Source of the DNA: Phytophthora quininea | Lineage: Eukaryota; Oomycota; Peronosporomycetes; Peronosporales; Peronosporaceae | Assembly: GCA_011947345.1 (NCBI GenBank) | Contig: JAAVTG010000568.1 | Span: forward strand, 434,001 to 498,000 | Reading direction: 5' to 3' | Length of the DNA: 64,000 bases | Notes under the pieces: model-generated | The model's database searches: none | What the model was told of the DNA's origin: nothing | What the model saw: the letters and a program-made list of their open reading frames with translations, nothing else | Part shown: in pieces, positions 31,391 through 42,237 of the stretch | Numbering within the stretch: position 1 is the first letter of the stretch | Layout of the letters: each line of letters opens with the position of its first letter | Made by a program: the position numbers and the translations under genes

Positions 31391-31646
31391 GCTGGGCGAG
31401 CGGTTGGCCAGGAACAGCAGCAGCTTGACCGAGTCCTCCCCAGGGACAATCACTCCTCACGTGCGCAGTCGAGTGCGCACTCGGCGGCCTAATGCGGAAT
31501 GAGAGCATCTGCCCCCGTTGAAGTGAGGCTTTAGTGACGTGTGATTGGAACCCGCTTACAATCGTGAATACAAAAGCAAATACAATGTCAGTAATGGCAG
31601 GTTGGTCTGTATGCGAGGGAAAGATACCCTGATTTCTAGCCAAGCA

Positions 31647-32205
31647 ATGACACTGCAGGGGCTCATCGTGCGCGAGCATACGCCTGGGGCTGGTGCTGCT
31701 GGGCATGAAGTAGCGCGGTCTCGGTGCCGGCAAGTGGAACGGCTTCGGAAGCAAGGTAAAGGCCTCGGACGCCAGTATCATGGCTGCCACGGCGCGCGAG
31801 ATCCGCGAGAATGCCAGTTAAGGAGGCCGATATGCAGCCTCGTAGCGTGTAGCTGACCTCGTTCGTGAACGGCAAAGAGATCATGGTACAAAGAGAACAG
31901 CAGGGAGCTGATACAGTGCTGCAGGTCTTCTTACTGCTCGTTATTGTTGCCTATTGCAGCAGGCCCATGTATATTTGACCACAACATTCGCCGGTGAGCA
32001 ATCCGAGAGCGACGAGATGCGTCCTCAGTGGTTCAACGTCGAGGACATCCCGTTCAAGAACATGTACAGCGCGGACGACGCCTTCTGGCTGCCGCACGTG
32101 CTCAACGGCAGCAGCGTGAACGGGCGCTTCCTCTTCGCCGAAGACGGACACACACTGCTGGAGAACGAGCTGGAGGTGATCCCTGCACAGCAGCGAGGGA
32201 GGTAG
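31647..32205 (+). pseudogene. MTH1-like Nudix hydrolase, decayed
   Basis: The second exon (from about 31963) is intact and reads ESDEMRPQWFNVEDIPFKNM, the MTH1 (8-oxo-dGTPase) segment that contacts the purine, followed by DDAFWLPHVL. The first exon has the matching LGMK-stop-RGLGAGKWNGFGSKV and a worn Nudix box ending REIREN, then KEADMQPRSV-stop-LTSFVNGKEIMV. It contains in-frame TAG stops that are base substitutions, plus frame changes, so decay is real and not a homopolymer artefact. A likely intron runs from about 31885 to 31962. MTH1 normally cleans oxidised nucleotides from the pool. Some residual exon use cannot be excluded. Confidence 0.6.
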
Positions 32206-32355
32206 CATATATAGCTATAGATAAACCAGCGAAGGTTTCCTGGTACAACATGAGCAGCAGGTGCAGCAGCAGGTGCAAGCGATGCCTCGGACTCCATCAG
32301 TTGAAGTGATCTGCTGTATAGTAAAATCATACTACTATTTTCGGCCAATTAGACG

Positions 32356-34150
32356 ATGGGGGCTGCGACCGCGCTGGCGTCGTGGCTGCTGGCTGCGACG
32401 GTCGCATACGGCGCGGCTCGTGCGGTGAATAGCAGCGTCATGACGCGAGATGCTGGCGTCCCAGCCGTCGGTGGCGCCATTGACGCCATGCCGTTCGAGG
32501 TGCTGCAGGTTGGCCTGTGGATCCTTTTCACTAAAGTCGGCAGAAATCTGTAGTAGTAACATGATCTGTTTATTGCTGCAGTACAATTTGTTCGGCCGGC
32601 CGTACGAGGTATCGAGCGACGGACAGAGCGAGCGACTGGAAAAGGTCCCCGAGTCCTTGATGCGCATCTCGAGCTCGATCGACGTCGTGACGTTTGCCGA
32701 AGCCGACATCCAGAGCCAGCGGGACGTTATGCTGACCGAGTTCCACAAGCACGGCTTCCAGTACGCGACGACCATCCTGCACGATCCGGACCCGTTCACC
32801 AGTCTGCTGAACGGAGGCGTGCTGGTCGTGTCCAAGTGGCCGATCGTTCGAGAGGCGCAGCACGTGTACCGCAATGCATGCCACTACTCGGACTGCTTGG
32901 CTGCAAAGGGCGTCAAGTATGCGCGGTTGCTAAAGACCGTGAACGGCACGTCCAAGATGTTCAACGTGTTCGCTACGCACATGCAGGCGTGGTCTACAGC
33001 GGAAGGTCGCGGAGATCGAGTTCGACAAGCTCAACAGGTCGGACCCTGCAAGGAAATATCTTGGTCGGTTTTGTTAGCTTAACTTCCGTTGTGTGAGTCC
33101 GATAGATGCGCAGCTTTATTGATGCGATGGGTATCCCGCATCACGAGGTAGGACGTTTGGTTGTGAGTTGCAAAGCTTGCGGTCGTATTATCAGCTAACA
33201 ATTTTGTACGCAGCCCTTGATTTTTGCGGGCGACTTCAACGTCGACAACCATACTTTCAGAGATGAAGTAGCTCATTTGGTGGAGATTCTTGAAGCACAG
33301 GAGCCTCGTCAGATTGGCAAGCAATTATTTACAAGCGAGTACGTGATGCATTGTCTCGCTTTGAAGACTTATTCTGATATTGCTGGAGTGGGTTTCCAGC
33401 CCACATACCAACGTGCTTGTTGGACGAGATGGCGCCGCAGTTAGTAACAAGTGCTCGGCTCAATATGTCGAAAACTGGGGCCCACCGAAGGTATGAATCG
33501 GTGCCATTGTTGCTCTACTACTTGTCTCATTATTCCTTGGTGGCACAGGATGGGGTCTTTCACCCGACTCTCTTAACACGAACGACGTGTGGAACGCACG
33601 CTGCTCTAAACGAGCCTCCCACCTGGCTTGTATTTGTTGAGCCGGAAAATATGTGCTACTGCCCGTGCTGTCCAATGGAATGGTTAGACTACGTCCTATT
33701 CGGCAAAGGTATTGTTGCGCTGGTAGTATCTGCAATGAAAATCGCTCTAACAAAACTATGGCAGCTCCTTATCAGCAGCCAAGTGCGGTGCCAACCCTCA
33801 AAGCCCGTGTAAACCAAGTTTCCCACTTCACTGTCGACTGGACTGCGCCGGAAAGCAATATGAAGATGGCGTTGATCGACCTGTCAGACCACTACCCTGT
33901 GCACGGGAAATTCGAGTTCCCCGTGACTCGGGGTCCTGGGAAAGATGATGATCCGTTGACGTATCATTTGGACGGCTGCTCAACGGACGACGACTGCCAC
34001 TTTCGTGACTTCCGGTGCTATTGCAACGGCACCAACTGCTACTACAAGGGCAACCAAACAAACGGGTGGGACCTCGACTCGGAACATCCTGTCAATCGCA
34101 ACTGTTTGTATCAAAAGACATCGTTCAGCTGCCTCTGCGGTCCAACTTAA
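32356..34150 (+). CDS. Secreted sphingomyelinase-like phosphodiesterase, seven exons
   Basis: Exons 32356-32508, 32582-33037, 33106-33147, 33214-33338, 33400-33490, 33549-33708 and 33765-34150 join in phase to give 470 residues with no break. A signal peptide (WLLAATVAYGAARA) opens the protein. The endonuclease/exonuclease/phosphatase fold is marked by FAEADIQSQR (metal-binding Glu), NVFATHMQAW, IFAGDFNVDN and DLSDHYPVHG (catalytic His). These are the motifs of neutral sphingomyelinase-type enzymes, which cut sphingomyelin to ceramide and phosphocholine. A Cys-rich tail (CSTDDDCHFRDFRCYCNG) suggests a disulfide-bonded extracellular domain. Substrate is inferred from the family. Introns are 56-73 bp. 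Confidence 0.82.
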
Positions 34151-34220
34151 CTCTGAAGGAGAAAAACAATGAACGAGTCATTGGTGCAATCACTACTCGC
34201 CCCTGTGGAGAATCTGCTGA

Positions 34221-35917
34221 CTAGTAAAGCGTCGCAAACGGGTCGGAGCCGAAGTTCATGGACGACTGCTTCTGAGCCATAGGTGAGGTTGTCATAAATG
34301 GCGAGGCTTGCTGCGTGCCAAATCCATTATACATCGGTGCGGCGTTCATTTGAGGGGTGCCAAAGCCCATCGGTGCAGGGGTTGAGCCATGCCATACCCT
34401 CCAGCAGATCCGACGGTGTTGTACATCATCGGTTGGGCAGCAGGCATCCCTCCGTAAAATTTCCTTGCACCGGAGCCGCAGTAAACGTCGGATAGGCAGC
34501 AAGTGGAGGCGTCGGAAGCACTTGAACTTTCTCCTTCGGCGCCAATTGCCGAGCCTGCTCAAGTGTCTGATAGCTCTTGGCAGTTCGCTGCACGGGAAAT
34601 TTCTCCTCCGGTTTCAAATTGAGATTGACCATGTTGGACGACCACAAGTCTTGCGGGGGCTTTGCTTCATCGGCTGGATAATTCAGCGAGGGGTCCAACG
34701 TCGCTTCCACGGGTGGCGACGTCTCCTCGACCGGCGCTGGAGTGAAGTCCAAACCCGAAAGCATCGACGTGATATCCTGTTGGGATGTTTGTCTGGGAGC
34801 CGTCACGGATGTCGCTGCAAACGAAGGCATTGGGGGTGCGGGTGTCGTAGCCGTCGCGAATCCGTCGGAGTCCGCGAACGCAGTAAAACCTCCCGTTGAA
34901 GCAGTGTTGGAATTGGTGCCGAACGCTCCCGTCGGTGGGTCTTGCCACATTACGTCGAATCCGAGAGATGGCTCAGCCATCGACTTGGAAGTCGGGCGTG
35001 AAGACGATAATGGTGGGGCTGGAGTGGATGCCACCGTCTTGGCACGTTGACGTGACTCCGGCGCTGTGTCACGAAGCAGAATGACTTTAGCAGATACTCA
35101 CAGAAGCAAAGTTGAATTGCGATGTCACTTACAGATGTAGTCGGGCTTGGGGTGCCCACAAGCCTCACAAATTGGTGCATGAGGCTTCTCGTTGACTAGC
35201 GTGCACTGACTGCACTCCCACGGCGAAAAGGAGTTTTCACGCGACGAGTTTCGACTACTCCCGTTGGAATAGCCGCCTCCGTTGGCGTAGTTAACACCGT
35301 TGGAGTAGTTGTACGTGAAGGAGCTGTTTCGCGACCCCGACCCTCCTTTCGAGTTAGTGCGGGTAGCCGACGTCACGCCGCTGTCTTGCTTCTGGAGTTT
35401 AGACGGATCCAAGCGATCCGGCAGTCGGCGGAAGGACATGCCGTCGATAATCAAGTCTACAAGAGCATCTCAATTCGTGAGAATCGATGGTAGGTTTACC
35501 AGATATGCGTAGCTGTTCGTACCATACATGTCGTTGAGATCCACCGACGGCTTGATGATAATGTGGACGCAGTGACCTCCCGCCAGATTGAACACATAGT
35601 CCCAGTCGCCAAACGAGAGCTGCCCACGAAGCACAGATAGCGGGTTAGTAGAGAATTGTTTGTGCGGTGTTCGCACAACGTACGGATTGCGAGTTGTACT
35701 TGACGATGCCGTCGACTCGCAGCACTTTCTTGCCGGACGCCAACGAGTGCGTTAGGGCGATCTCAAACTCGCGGCCTTCCTCGACTTTCAACCGCCAGAT
35801 GACGCGCTTCTTGGAGCTTTCGATCGTCTTGCCGACATTGGACACTTCAAAGTAGAGAGCGGCGGCCCTGGCGTTGGCAGCTTTGACGGTTCCCCATTGC
35901 CCTTGCCACGACGACAT
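34221..35917 (-). CDS. FAIM-like domain protein with RanBP2 zinc finger, four exons
   Basis: Exons: 35684-35917, 35523-35619, 35133-35456 and 34221-35063, with introns of 64, 66 and 69 bp. The N-terminal half has the beta-rich pattern of FAIM1-type domains (KKRVIWRLKVEEGREFEIAL; VFNLAGGHCVHIIIKPS). Exon 3 ends with a RanBP2-type finger, WECSQCTLVNEKPHAPICEACG, a fold that often binds ubiquitin or RNA. The C-terminal 270 residues are disordered and Pro/Ser/Met-rich. Breaks lie at A4 34456-34459 and G4 34378-34381; adding one base each gives 500 codons. The FAIM assignment rests on pattern and length only. The finger call is firm. Confidence 0.7.
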
Positions 35918-36142
35918 GTTGGATCCGAACCCGGCGCTGACGGAGCTGCTGAGAGCTTTCCAAACTATCGGGAGGCGTCGGTGACCCCGCAGCTTCCAGT
36001 GGTTTCGATGCGAAACGCCCCAACAGCAGCAACATGCACTTAGAACGAGCTCGAGCTTGTCCACAACTACATGTATTTTGTCTCTATCATCACTTTGGTA
36101 TTCACACTACGCCAAACGATCGACTACCGTCGCCACGTTCGT

Positions 36143-37520
36143 CTACAAATTGCCAACACCGAAGTTCTGGCTGCTCTTGCTGAGCTGCTTGGCAGCCGTG
36201 GGCTGGTAGTATCCAGCCACCGTCTTCGCGTTGCTCAAAGCAGCCGACTCGCGGTTGCCCGTGAGCTCGCCACTGCTCACCACCGTGTTCTCCACGCAGT
36301 CACGGCCCAACGTGGATTGGCACTCTGACTTGGTCGATGAAGACGGCACCATAACAGCACCGACGGTCTCCAAGTCGTGCAGGTTCGGCGTGGCAGTGTT
36401 TTCGAAGTAGTTGCCTTCTAGCAACACGTTGCCGTTCTCCACGACGTCGTACAACAAGCCCGTGTTGTCGGCCCAGTAGTTGTTGGCCGAGTGGACGATC
36501 GAGTTGCCGCCGACCTTGGGCGAACGACCCGACGTGTTGTGCACGTAGTTGTTGATGAGACTTACTTGGGTCTGCGTGCCCAGGAACAGGAACGTCCAGT
36601 AGTGGTTACCGTCGCATGTGGCCGAGTATTCCGTCTCGCCGTCGAACTCGGTGTTGCTGATGGTCAGACTTTTGACGCTGGCCGTGTTGGTGGCAATCAT
36701 CCGACGACCAATGTTGGAGATCTTGAGGTGGTCAAGCCACACGCGCTGCATGGCGGTCTTGCCGCTGTTGAGGCCCTGGATGTTGATGGCATCACCCCAG
36801 ATCAGGTGCGGGTTGAGCTCCGTGATGTGGATGTTCTGGATGATGACATTGTCGCCCTGGATCCAGAGGCCCTTGCCTTTGATCACATCGCTCGTGCCTT
36901 CACCGCGGAGGGTCTTGTTGCTCGACACCTGCAGCGGGTTTTGGACGCAGCGACATCGTACGTGACGGTCACCGACGTGCCGTCCACGCATCCTCTAGTG
37001 TTCTCCATGCCACCGCTCTGCAGGATGACGTCTTGGCCCTTGTGGCCGTTGTTCTTGGCAAGGCAATCACGGTGGCTCTTGGGTCGGCAACTGGGCTCGG
37101 TCTTGGTGCCTTCCGAGCCGGTGAAGTCGAAGGTTTCCTTGAGAACGATCACACGAGGCTGCGAGTCCTTGAGATAGTTCCGCAGCTCATCGATTGGGTT
37201 GGGTAGACCGGGTCGAGGTCGCCACCGCCGGTGGTGCCCTTCGCTAGACCTGGTGCTCCAGCTGTGGTCGTCTGAGTGCCCTGGTTTTGGTTGGAATCGC
37301 CAGAACTTTGTTGAACGCCACTGCTCGAGCTTTGCTGGACGGCGCTACCCTGCTGGAACACTTGGTCGGAGCCATCGGAGTCAACGGAGATGAGGTTTGT
37401 GTTGAGTGCGACCAGCGCGGCAATGGCGAGGATGCGGAAGATCTTCGTAACGCTGCTGGGTCTTGAGAACTTGAGCTGTGGAAGGCAAATTCGAGAATGA
37501 AAAAATATTGGCCCACCCAT
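36143..37520 (-). CDS. Secreted pectin/pectate lyase, PL1 family
   Basis: A hydrophobic N-terminal segment ([15 protein letters not shown]) is consistent with secretion. A Gln/Ser/Thr-rich linker follows, then the PL1 beta-helix: [61 protein letters not shown] and [16 protein letters not shown], the last carrying the catalytic-type Arg. The enzyme splits pectin by beta-elimination and is a standard weapon of plant-pathogenic oomycetes. Breaks: G3 at 37201-37203 and T4 at 36939-36942; one base each gives 460 codons. The first 15 residues are uncertain, because a CAG near 37480 could be a splice acceptor and the true start may lie in an upstream exon. Confidence 0.82.
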
Positions 37521-38247
37521 AGTTTATAATCGGTTCACTGCTGACACTCAAGATAACGAGAAGCTCTTGCTGGTAAACGACCATATAGCACAGCAGTTTT
37601 GTTCGTCACACCACATTTGCCGTACTCTAGTAGCAGATGCTGCTTTCAACAAGACAGCACATCAATGACCGGGTCAACATTGAAGACCATGCGGACGGAA
37701 AAACAGAGTATTAATACAAGTAAGGCCGGAAAAGATGCTACAGAACAGCAGCATCCATCCAGAATTACGAGTCAAGGCATGTTTCCCAAGAAAACAAATC
37801 TTGTCCCGGATGGCATCAACTGGAGCACAACACAACTTCACGGCACTCATATCTCGACCCCCTCCCCGATTTGAACCTTGTAATTCCATCTGACTAGCGA
37901 GAATGAACAATGACAACTTTATTGATCAACTCGATCACCAGATAATTAGTTTGCCGCGAGATCGACCGACAGGTACGTTGAATCAACGCCGTTCGCATCG
38001 TGGCTTCTCCACATCAGGCCCCGGAAAAAATAATATCCGCGCAGTAATGACTCCATTGTTATCGGTCAATTATTTATTACGGGTTTTCATTTATTCCAGT
38101 ACAATTAACCATTGCTCCAATAATAGGTAATACAATATGTTACATGTCCGATTCACTGGTGGTGAGGCTTAAACTACTTGCAGCCAACCCTTTCTTGGAG
38201 CTCTGCTGCTCACTGCTCCTGGATGTAGGCACTTTCAAATACCCAAG
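37521..38247. other. Gene-free, AT-richer stretch
   Basis: About 730 bp between the pectin lyase start and the hAT gene. No coding frame is supported. The right end may contain the 5' end of the transposable element, but I could not find a convincing terminal inverted repeat. Confidence 0.4.
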
Positions 38248-39771
38248 ATGGTAAACACCAAGGGAATCTGCGCTCTCTTCTACGACGACCTCGGCCCCGG
38301 CAGCTACGTGTGCAGGGAGTGCGGTACTGCAAGGAAGCAGCAGATTGGCAGCGGCTACTCCAACCTCATGTCGCACATCACCACCAACCACCCCCAGTAT
38401 GAGGATATGTACTCGGCGGCGACCAGCAGCGGCACCTCCAGAGCTTCAGCTTCGTGTCCCAAGAGACAAACCACCGCTTCCAGTGGTTGCGGTGGATTGT
38501 CAAACGTAATCTGCCCATCTCCGAGGTCGACAACGACGTCACGCGCTCGATGAGCAAGTGGACGCCATCTCCTTTAAGACTTTGAAGACGTGCATGCAGA
38601 CGGTGGCCAAGAACGTGGGAGCCGCCATCGACTGGGAGATGGGTGTCTCGTTCGGCCTAATGTTTGATGGCTGGTCTCACGGATCCGTGCACTACATTGG
38701 GCTCTACGGTGACTACGAGGTCATGGGGGCTCGGCGTGAGCACCTGCTCTCCCTGTCTCCTTTGGGAGAAGGAAGACAGACCGCCGAAGTGCACGTCGAG
38801 ATGATCCGATCGGTGCTCGACTTCTACAACAAAACGACCGCCATGGTGGCTTTCATTGTCGGGGACAACTGCAACACCAACCTGAAGATTGCCACACTCC
38901 TTGGCGTTCCTCTGATCGGGTGTGCCACCCATAGGTTCAATTTGGCCACCATCCGCTTCCTCGCTGACTACGAGCCCGAGCTGGTCGCTCTCAACAGCCT
39001 CATGATCCAGCTACGTCACTGCAACAATGCCGCCGCACTCGCCAAGTTCACGGACCTGAAACCTGTCAAACGTAATGTCACCCGCTGGTCATAGACCTAT
39101 GCGATGGTTGCACGTTACGTTCGTATTCGATATGCTATTCGGCAGGTTGAGGATGTGGAGGAATTGGTTCCAAGTGGCGCGACCCACAAAGCTGGTTGCG
39201 CTCCTCGCGGAGCTCGAGAAACTAGACACCGTCTGCACGGCGCTACAGCACGAGCGCGCCACGGTCGCTGATGTGCGTCTACTTTTCGATAGTGTGGTGG
39301 CGGACTATCCGGCCATGGCTGAGTACCTTCGCCCCAACGCCAAGATCGTCCACTCCCCTCTATTCGAGTCTGCGCTGGTCAAGATCGGCAACGGCGACAC
39401 CCTGACGGCAACAGAAGCGCGCGCTGTCAAGTGCTTCGAGGCGACCAGCGACTGCGAGGACGAAGGAGAAGGTGGTACCGGCGACCAAGCCGCCACTAAG
39501 AAGAAGAAGAAGCCGCGCTGCGACTACGCGGTCGCCATCTTGCGCGACGGCAAGAAGCAACGTGTGTCAGCGCGCACCAAGGCCCGCTACAGCCCCTGGC
39601 GAAGATGGTGCCGCCAACTTCAATTACGGTCGAGCGGCTGTTCTCGTCGTGGAAGTTGATCATGACCCCGCACCGCAGCTGTATGCAGCCGGCGAACTTC
39701 GAGATGATCGCTTTTTGCGCGTTAACCGGGAGATGTGGAACGCGTCGTCACTCATTAAGCAAAGCGAGTAG
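38248..39771 (+). mobile_element. hAT-family transposase gene, with frame breaks and one stop
   Basis: The N-terminus holds a BED-type zinc finger (YVCRECGTARK...SNLMSHITTNHP). The body has [18 protein letters not shown] and [13 protein letters not shown], the RNase H-like core with its DNC motif. The C-terminal dimerisation segment is PPTSITVERLFSSWKLIMTPHR. These are hAT landmarks. Breaks lie near 38430, near 38564, near 39187, at C4 39593-39596 and at T5 39712-39716, all explained by one missing base. The TAG at 39092-39094 after NVTRWS is a substitution, so this copy may be dead. Target-site duplications and terminal repeats were not identified. Confidence 0.75.
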
Positions 39772-40442
39772 ATGGTACTTGCACACACCACAGCGACTGC
39801 AATATAATGACATTGTTCCAGCCATTGATTATTGTTGTCGTTTGCTATAGCAGTTATAACTACTGCTGATCATTTACCCCAGTTCCGTAGCTTACTGTAT
39901 TTTCCGAGGCCTGCTCCACATACCGGTAGTCAACAAGTGTTGGAGACAGCAAGTTCCTCGGTAACGAGGTCGAGATCCCCAAATCAAGAAGCTCCATTCT
40001 ACAATGTCGGCTGCCCCGTGTGTAACAACAGCACAGCTTTAAGTGCCCGCTCGTTGTGCGAGAGCTGACTCAGCGCCGCACGATAGCAATTCCAACGCAA
40101 GTGTCGGCACACATTGCAGTAGCAATTGTGGATTCATCGCAGGGCGAACCTCCATCTTATTGATGTCAACGAGAGGACGTGTTGGAACTTCTTTCCCGAC
40201 AGCTGCAACACGCTTGCGGACTCCACATCTCTTGTCGTTTGGCACCTGCCGTGACGGCGAAGATCATAAACTCTTAGACCTGTAGTACGTCAAAGTGAGT
40301 CGATGAAGGAATAGTTAATCTCTCCCAACGGTGGCCAGCGAACTAAGGAAAGCGGCGAAGCCATGCAGGACTGGACAACTCCCACACACCCGAAGTTCCT
40401 CAAGGAAAGGTTAAATGCGTAATTAATGGAGCTTCTATTTGA
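39772..40442. other. Gene-free stretch after the hAT gene
   Basis: About 670 bp without a supported frame. A near-palindrome around AGCAGTTATAACTACTGCT at 39850-39868 is the only notable structure and could belong to the 3' end of the transposon. Confidence 0.4.
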
Positions 40443-41071
40443 ATGTTCACACCATCAATTCAAACGTATGGCAATGATTGCACCCCGCGGGTTTGCTTCT
40501 ATTGTTGCAATTTCCACTCGACTATGGCGACTTGCCCGCAGTGCTACACGGGCACGTGCTCTCGCCACAAGCGGCAGGACCACGGGCGTTCGCAGGTGAA
40601 GAGCGCAGACGCTCAGGGCACGCTCAAGAAGATCTACGACCAGCTCGTGGGCGCCAAGCTGCAGAAGCTGCAGGCGGAGGCCGAGAGAGACCTGTCCAAG
40701 CAGCACTCGAAGGAGTTTCGTCGGCAGCTGGACGAGTCCAGGGACAAGTCGCTGCGCAAAAGTCAAAGACAAGGCCCAAGCTCAGCAAGGACGTGACAGG
40801 CAGCGGACTGAACCCGCAGGCGCTGGCGGCGGTCTACGGCAGCGACTCGGAGAACGACAGCGGCCGGGAGAAGGACAAGAAGAGAAAGCTCAAGCACAAA
40901 TATTCTTCGAGGAAGAGGAGGCGCAGGTCTCGCAGTGACAGCGAGAGCGAGAGCAGCAGCAGCGACGACGAGAGGTCTCATCGCAGACACAAGAGGAAGC
41001 ACAGTCGACACAAGAAGAGTCACAAGAAGAGCAAACGTAGTAGGACAGACAGCATTAATGCTTGTCATTAA
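40443..41071 (+). CDS. Cys-rich, RS-tailed nuclear-type protein (one frame break)
   Basis: A compact Cys/His head (CFYCCNFHS...CPQCYTGTCSRHKRQDH) suggests bound zinc. A charged helical middle (KIYDQLVGAKLQKLQAEAER) follows, then a nuclear-type tail dense in Arg, Ser, Lys and acidic residues (RKRRRRSRSDSESESSSSD). RS/SE tails of this kind are usual in splicing-linked proteins. The frame slips in an A4 run at 40758-40761, and one base gives 210 codons. No named family is recognised. It is convergent with glutamine synthetase A, with 89 bp between the two stops. Confidence 0.6.
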
Positions 41072-41145
41072 TCAATGCAGTTAAAGAGCAGGGCGCTCTG
41101 CTTTCAGGAGAAATAAAGAGACTGCGAGCACTACCCGTCGTAGCG

Positions 41146-42237
41146 ACTGCCACACACAACTTAGGCCTCGTTGAGCACCGTCGTCTTGATGATGCGGCTC
41201 GTGACCACGTACGGGTCCATGTTGGACGCCGGGCGACGGTCCTCGAAGTAGCCCTTGCCCTCGGCCTCCGCCACGCGCGGAATGCGGATCGACGCGCCGC
41301 GGTTGGCCACGCCGTACGAGAACGTGTCCATGCTGGCCGTCTCGTGGCGGCCCGTCAGCCGGCGCTCGTTGCCCGTGCCGTACGCCGCGATGTGCTCCTT
41401 GTGCTTGAGCTTCATCTTCTCGATGGCCTCGATGATCTTGGCCATGCCGCCCTCCTCGCGCATCGCCTTGGTCGAGTAGTTGGTGTGGCAGCCGGCGCCG
41501 TTCCAGTCGCCCGGGATCGGCTTGGGGTCCCACGACACGTTCACGCCAAAGTCCTCGCACACACGCAGCAGGATGTAGCGAGACATCCACAGGTGGTCGC
41601 CCGACTCGATGCCCGTGCACGGACCCACCTGGTACTCCCATTGGCCGGGCATCACCTCGGCGTTGATGCCGGAGATCTTGATGCCGGCGTACAGCGACGC
41701 ACGGTAGTGCGCGTCCACCACGAGGCGGCCGAACACCGAGTGCGCGCCGGCGCCGCAGTAGTACGGGCCCTGCGGGCCGGGGAAGCCGCCCTTGGGCCAG
41801 CCGTACGGCGTCACGCCGTCCTTCTCGAACAGCGTGTACTCCTGCTCGATGCCGAACCACGGCTCCTCAGCCTCGGCCAGCTTCATCACGCGGGAGGCGT
41901 CGGCGCGCGTGTTGTTGGCGATGGGCGTCAGGTCCGGCTTCAGGCAGTCGCACAGCACCAGGATGTGCTGGCCGCGGCGGAACGGGTCCTTGAAGATGGC
42001 CACGGGGCGCAGCAGCACCTCCGAGTCCTCGCCCGGCGCCTGGCCCGTGCTCGAGCCGTCGAAGTTCCACACGGGCAGGTCGGCAATGGACGTCACCTTC
42101 TTGGTCAGCGTCTTGGTCTTGCAGCGCAGGTCCTGGCCCGAGCCGCCGATCCACACGTACTCGGCGAGCGTGACGGACTCCTCAACTTCGAGGGCCATGT
42201 ACTGGTCGTAGACAGTGCGGTCGAGCTTGCTCATGGT
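41146..42237 (-). repeat. Inverted repeat 3, left arm (glutamine synthetase A)
   Basis: Matches the reverse complement of 44088-45177. Identity starts 3 bp before the ATG and ends 15 bp after the stop. Flanks on both sides are unrelated. Confidence 0.9.
41161..42234 (-). CDS. Glutamine synthetase (eukaryotic type II), copy A
   Basis: An intact, intronless gene of 357 residues, normal for the cytosolic eukaryotic enzyme that makes glutamine from glutamate, ammonia and ATP. Motifs in order: [18 protein letters not shown] near 60-80, [13 protein letters not shown] (metal-binding Glu pair), [29 protein letters not shown] (ATP-binding region) and [11 protein letters not shown] (glutamate and ATP site). 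The ATG before [11 protein letters not shown] is used because the same start is shared by copy B and the sequence upstream differs. An in-frame extension of 64 codons is Pro/Ser-rich and unlike the family. Confidence 0.95.
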   Translation of the reverse strand: MSKLDRTVYDQYMALEVEESVTLAEYVWIGGSGQDLRCKTKTLTKKVTSIADLPVWNFDGSSTGQAPGEDSEVLLRPVAIFKDPFRRGQHILVLCDCLKPDLTPIANNTRADASRVMKLAEAEEPWFGIEQEYTLFEKDGVTPYGWPKGGFPGPQGPYYCGAGAHSVFGRLVVDAHYRASLYAGIKISGINAEVMPGQWEYQVGPCTGIESGDHLWMSRYILLRVCEDFGVNVSWDPKPIPGDWNGAGCHTNYSTKAMREEGGMAKIIEAIEKMKLKHKEHIAAYGTGNERRLTGRHETASMDTFSYGVANRGASIRIPRVAEAEGKGYFEDRRPASNMDPYVVTSRIIKTTVLNEA

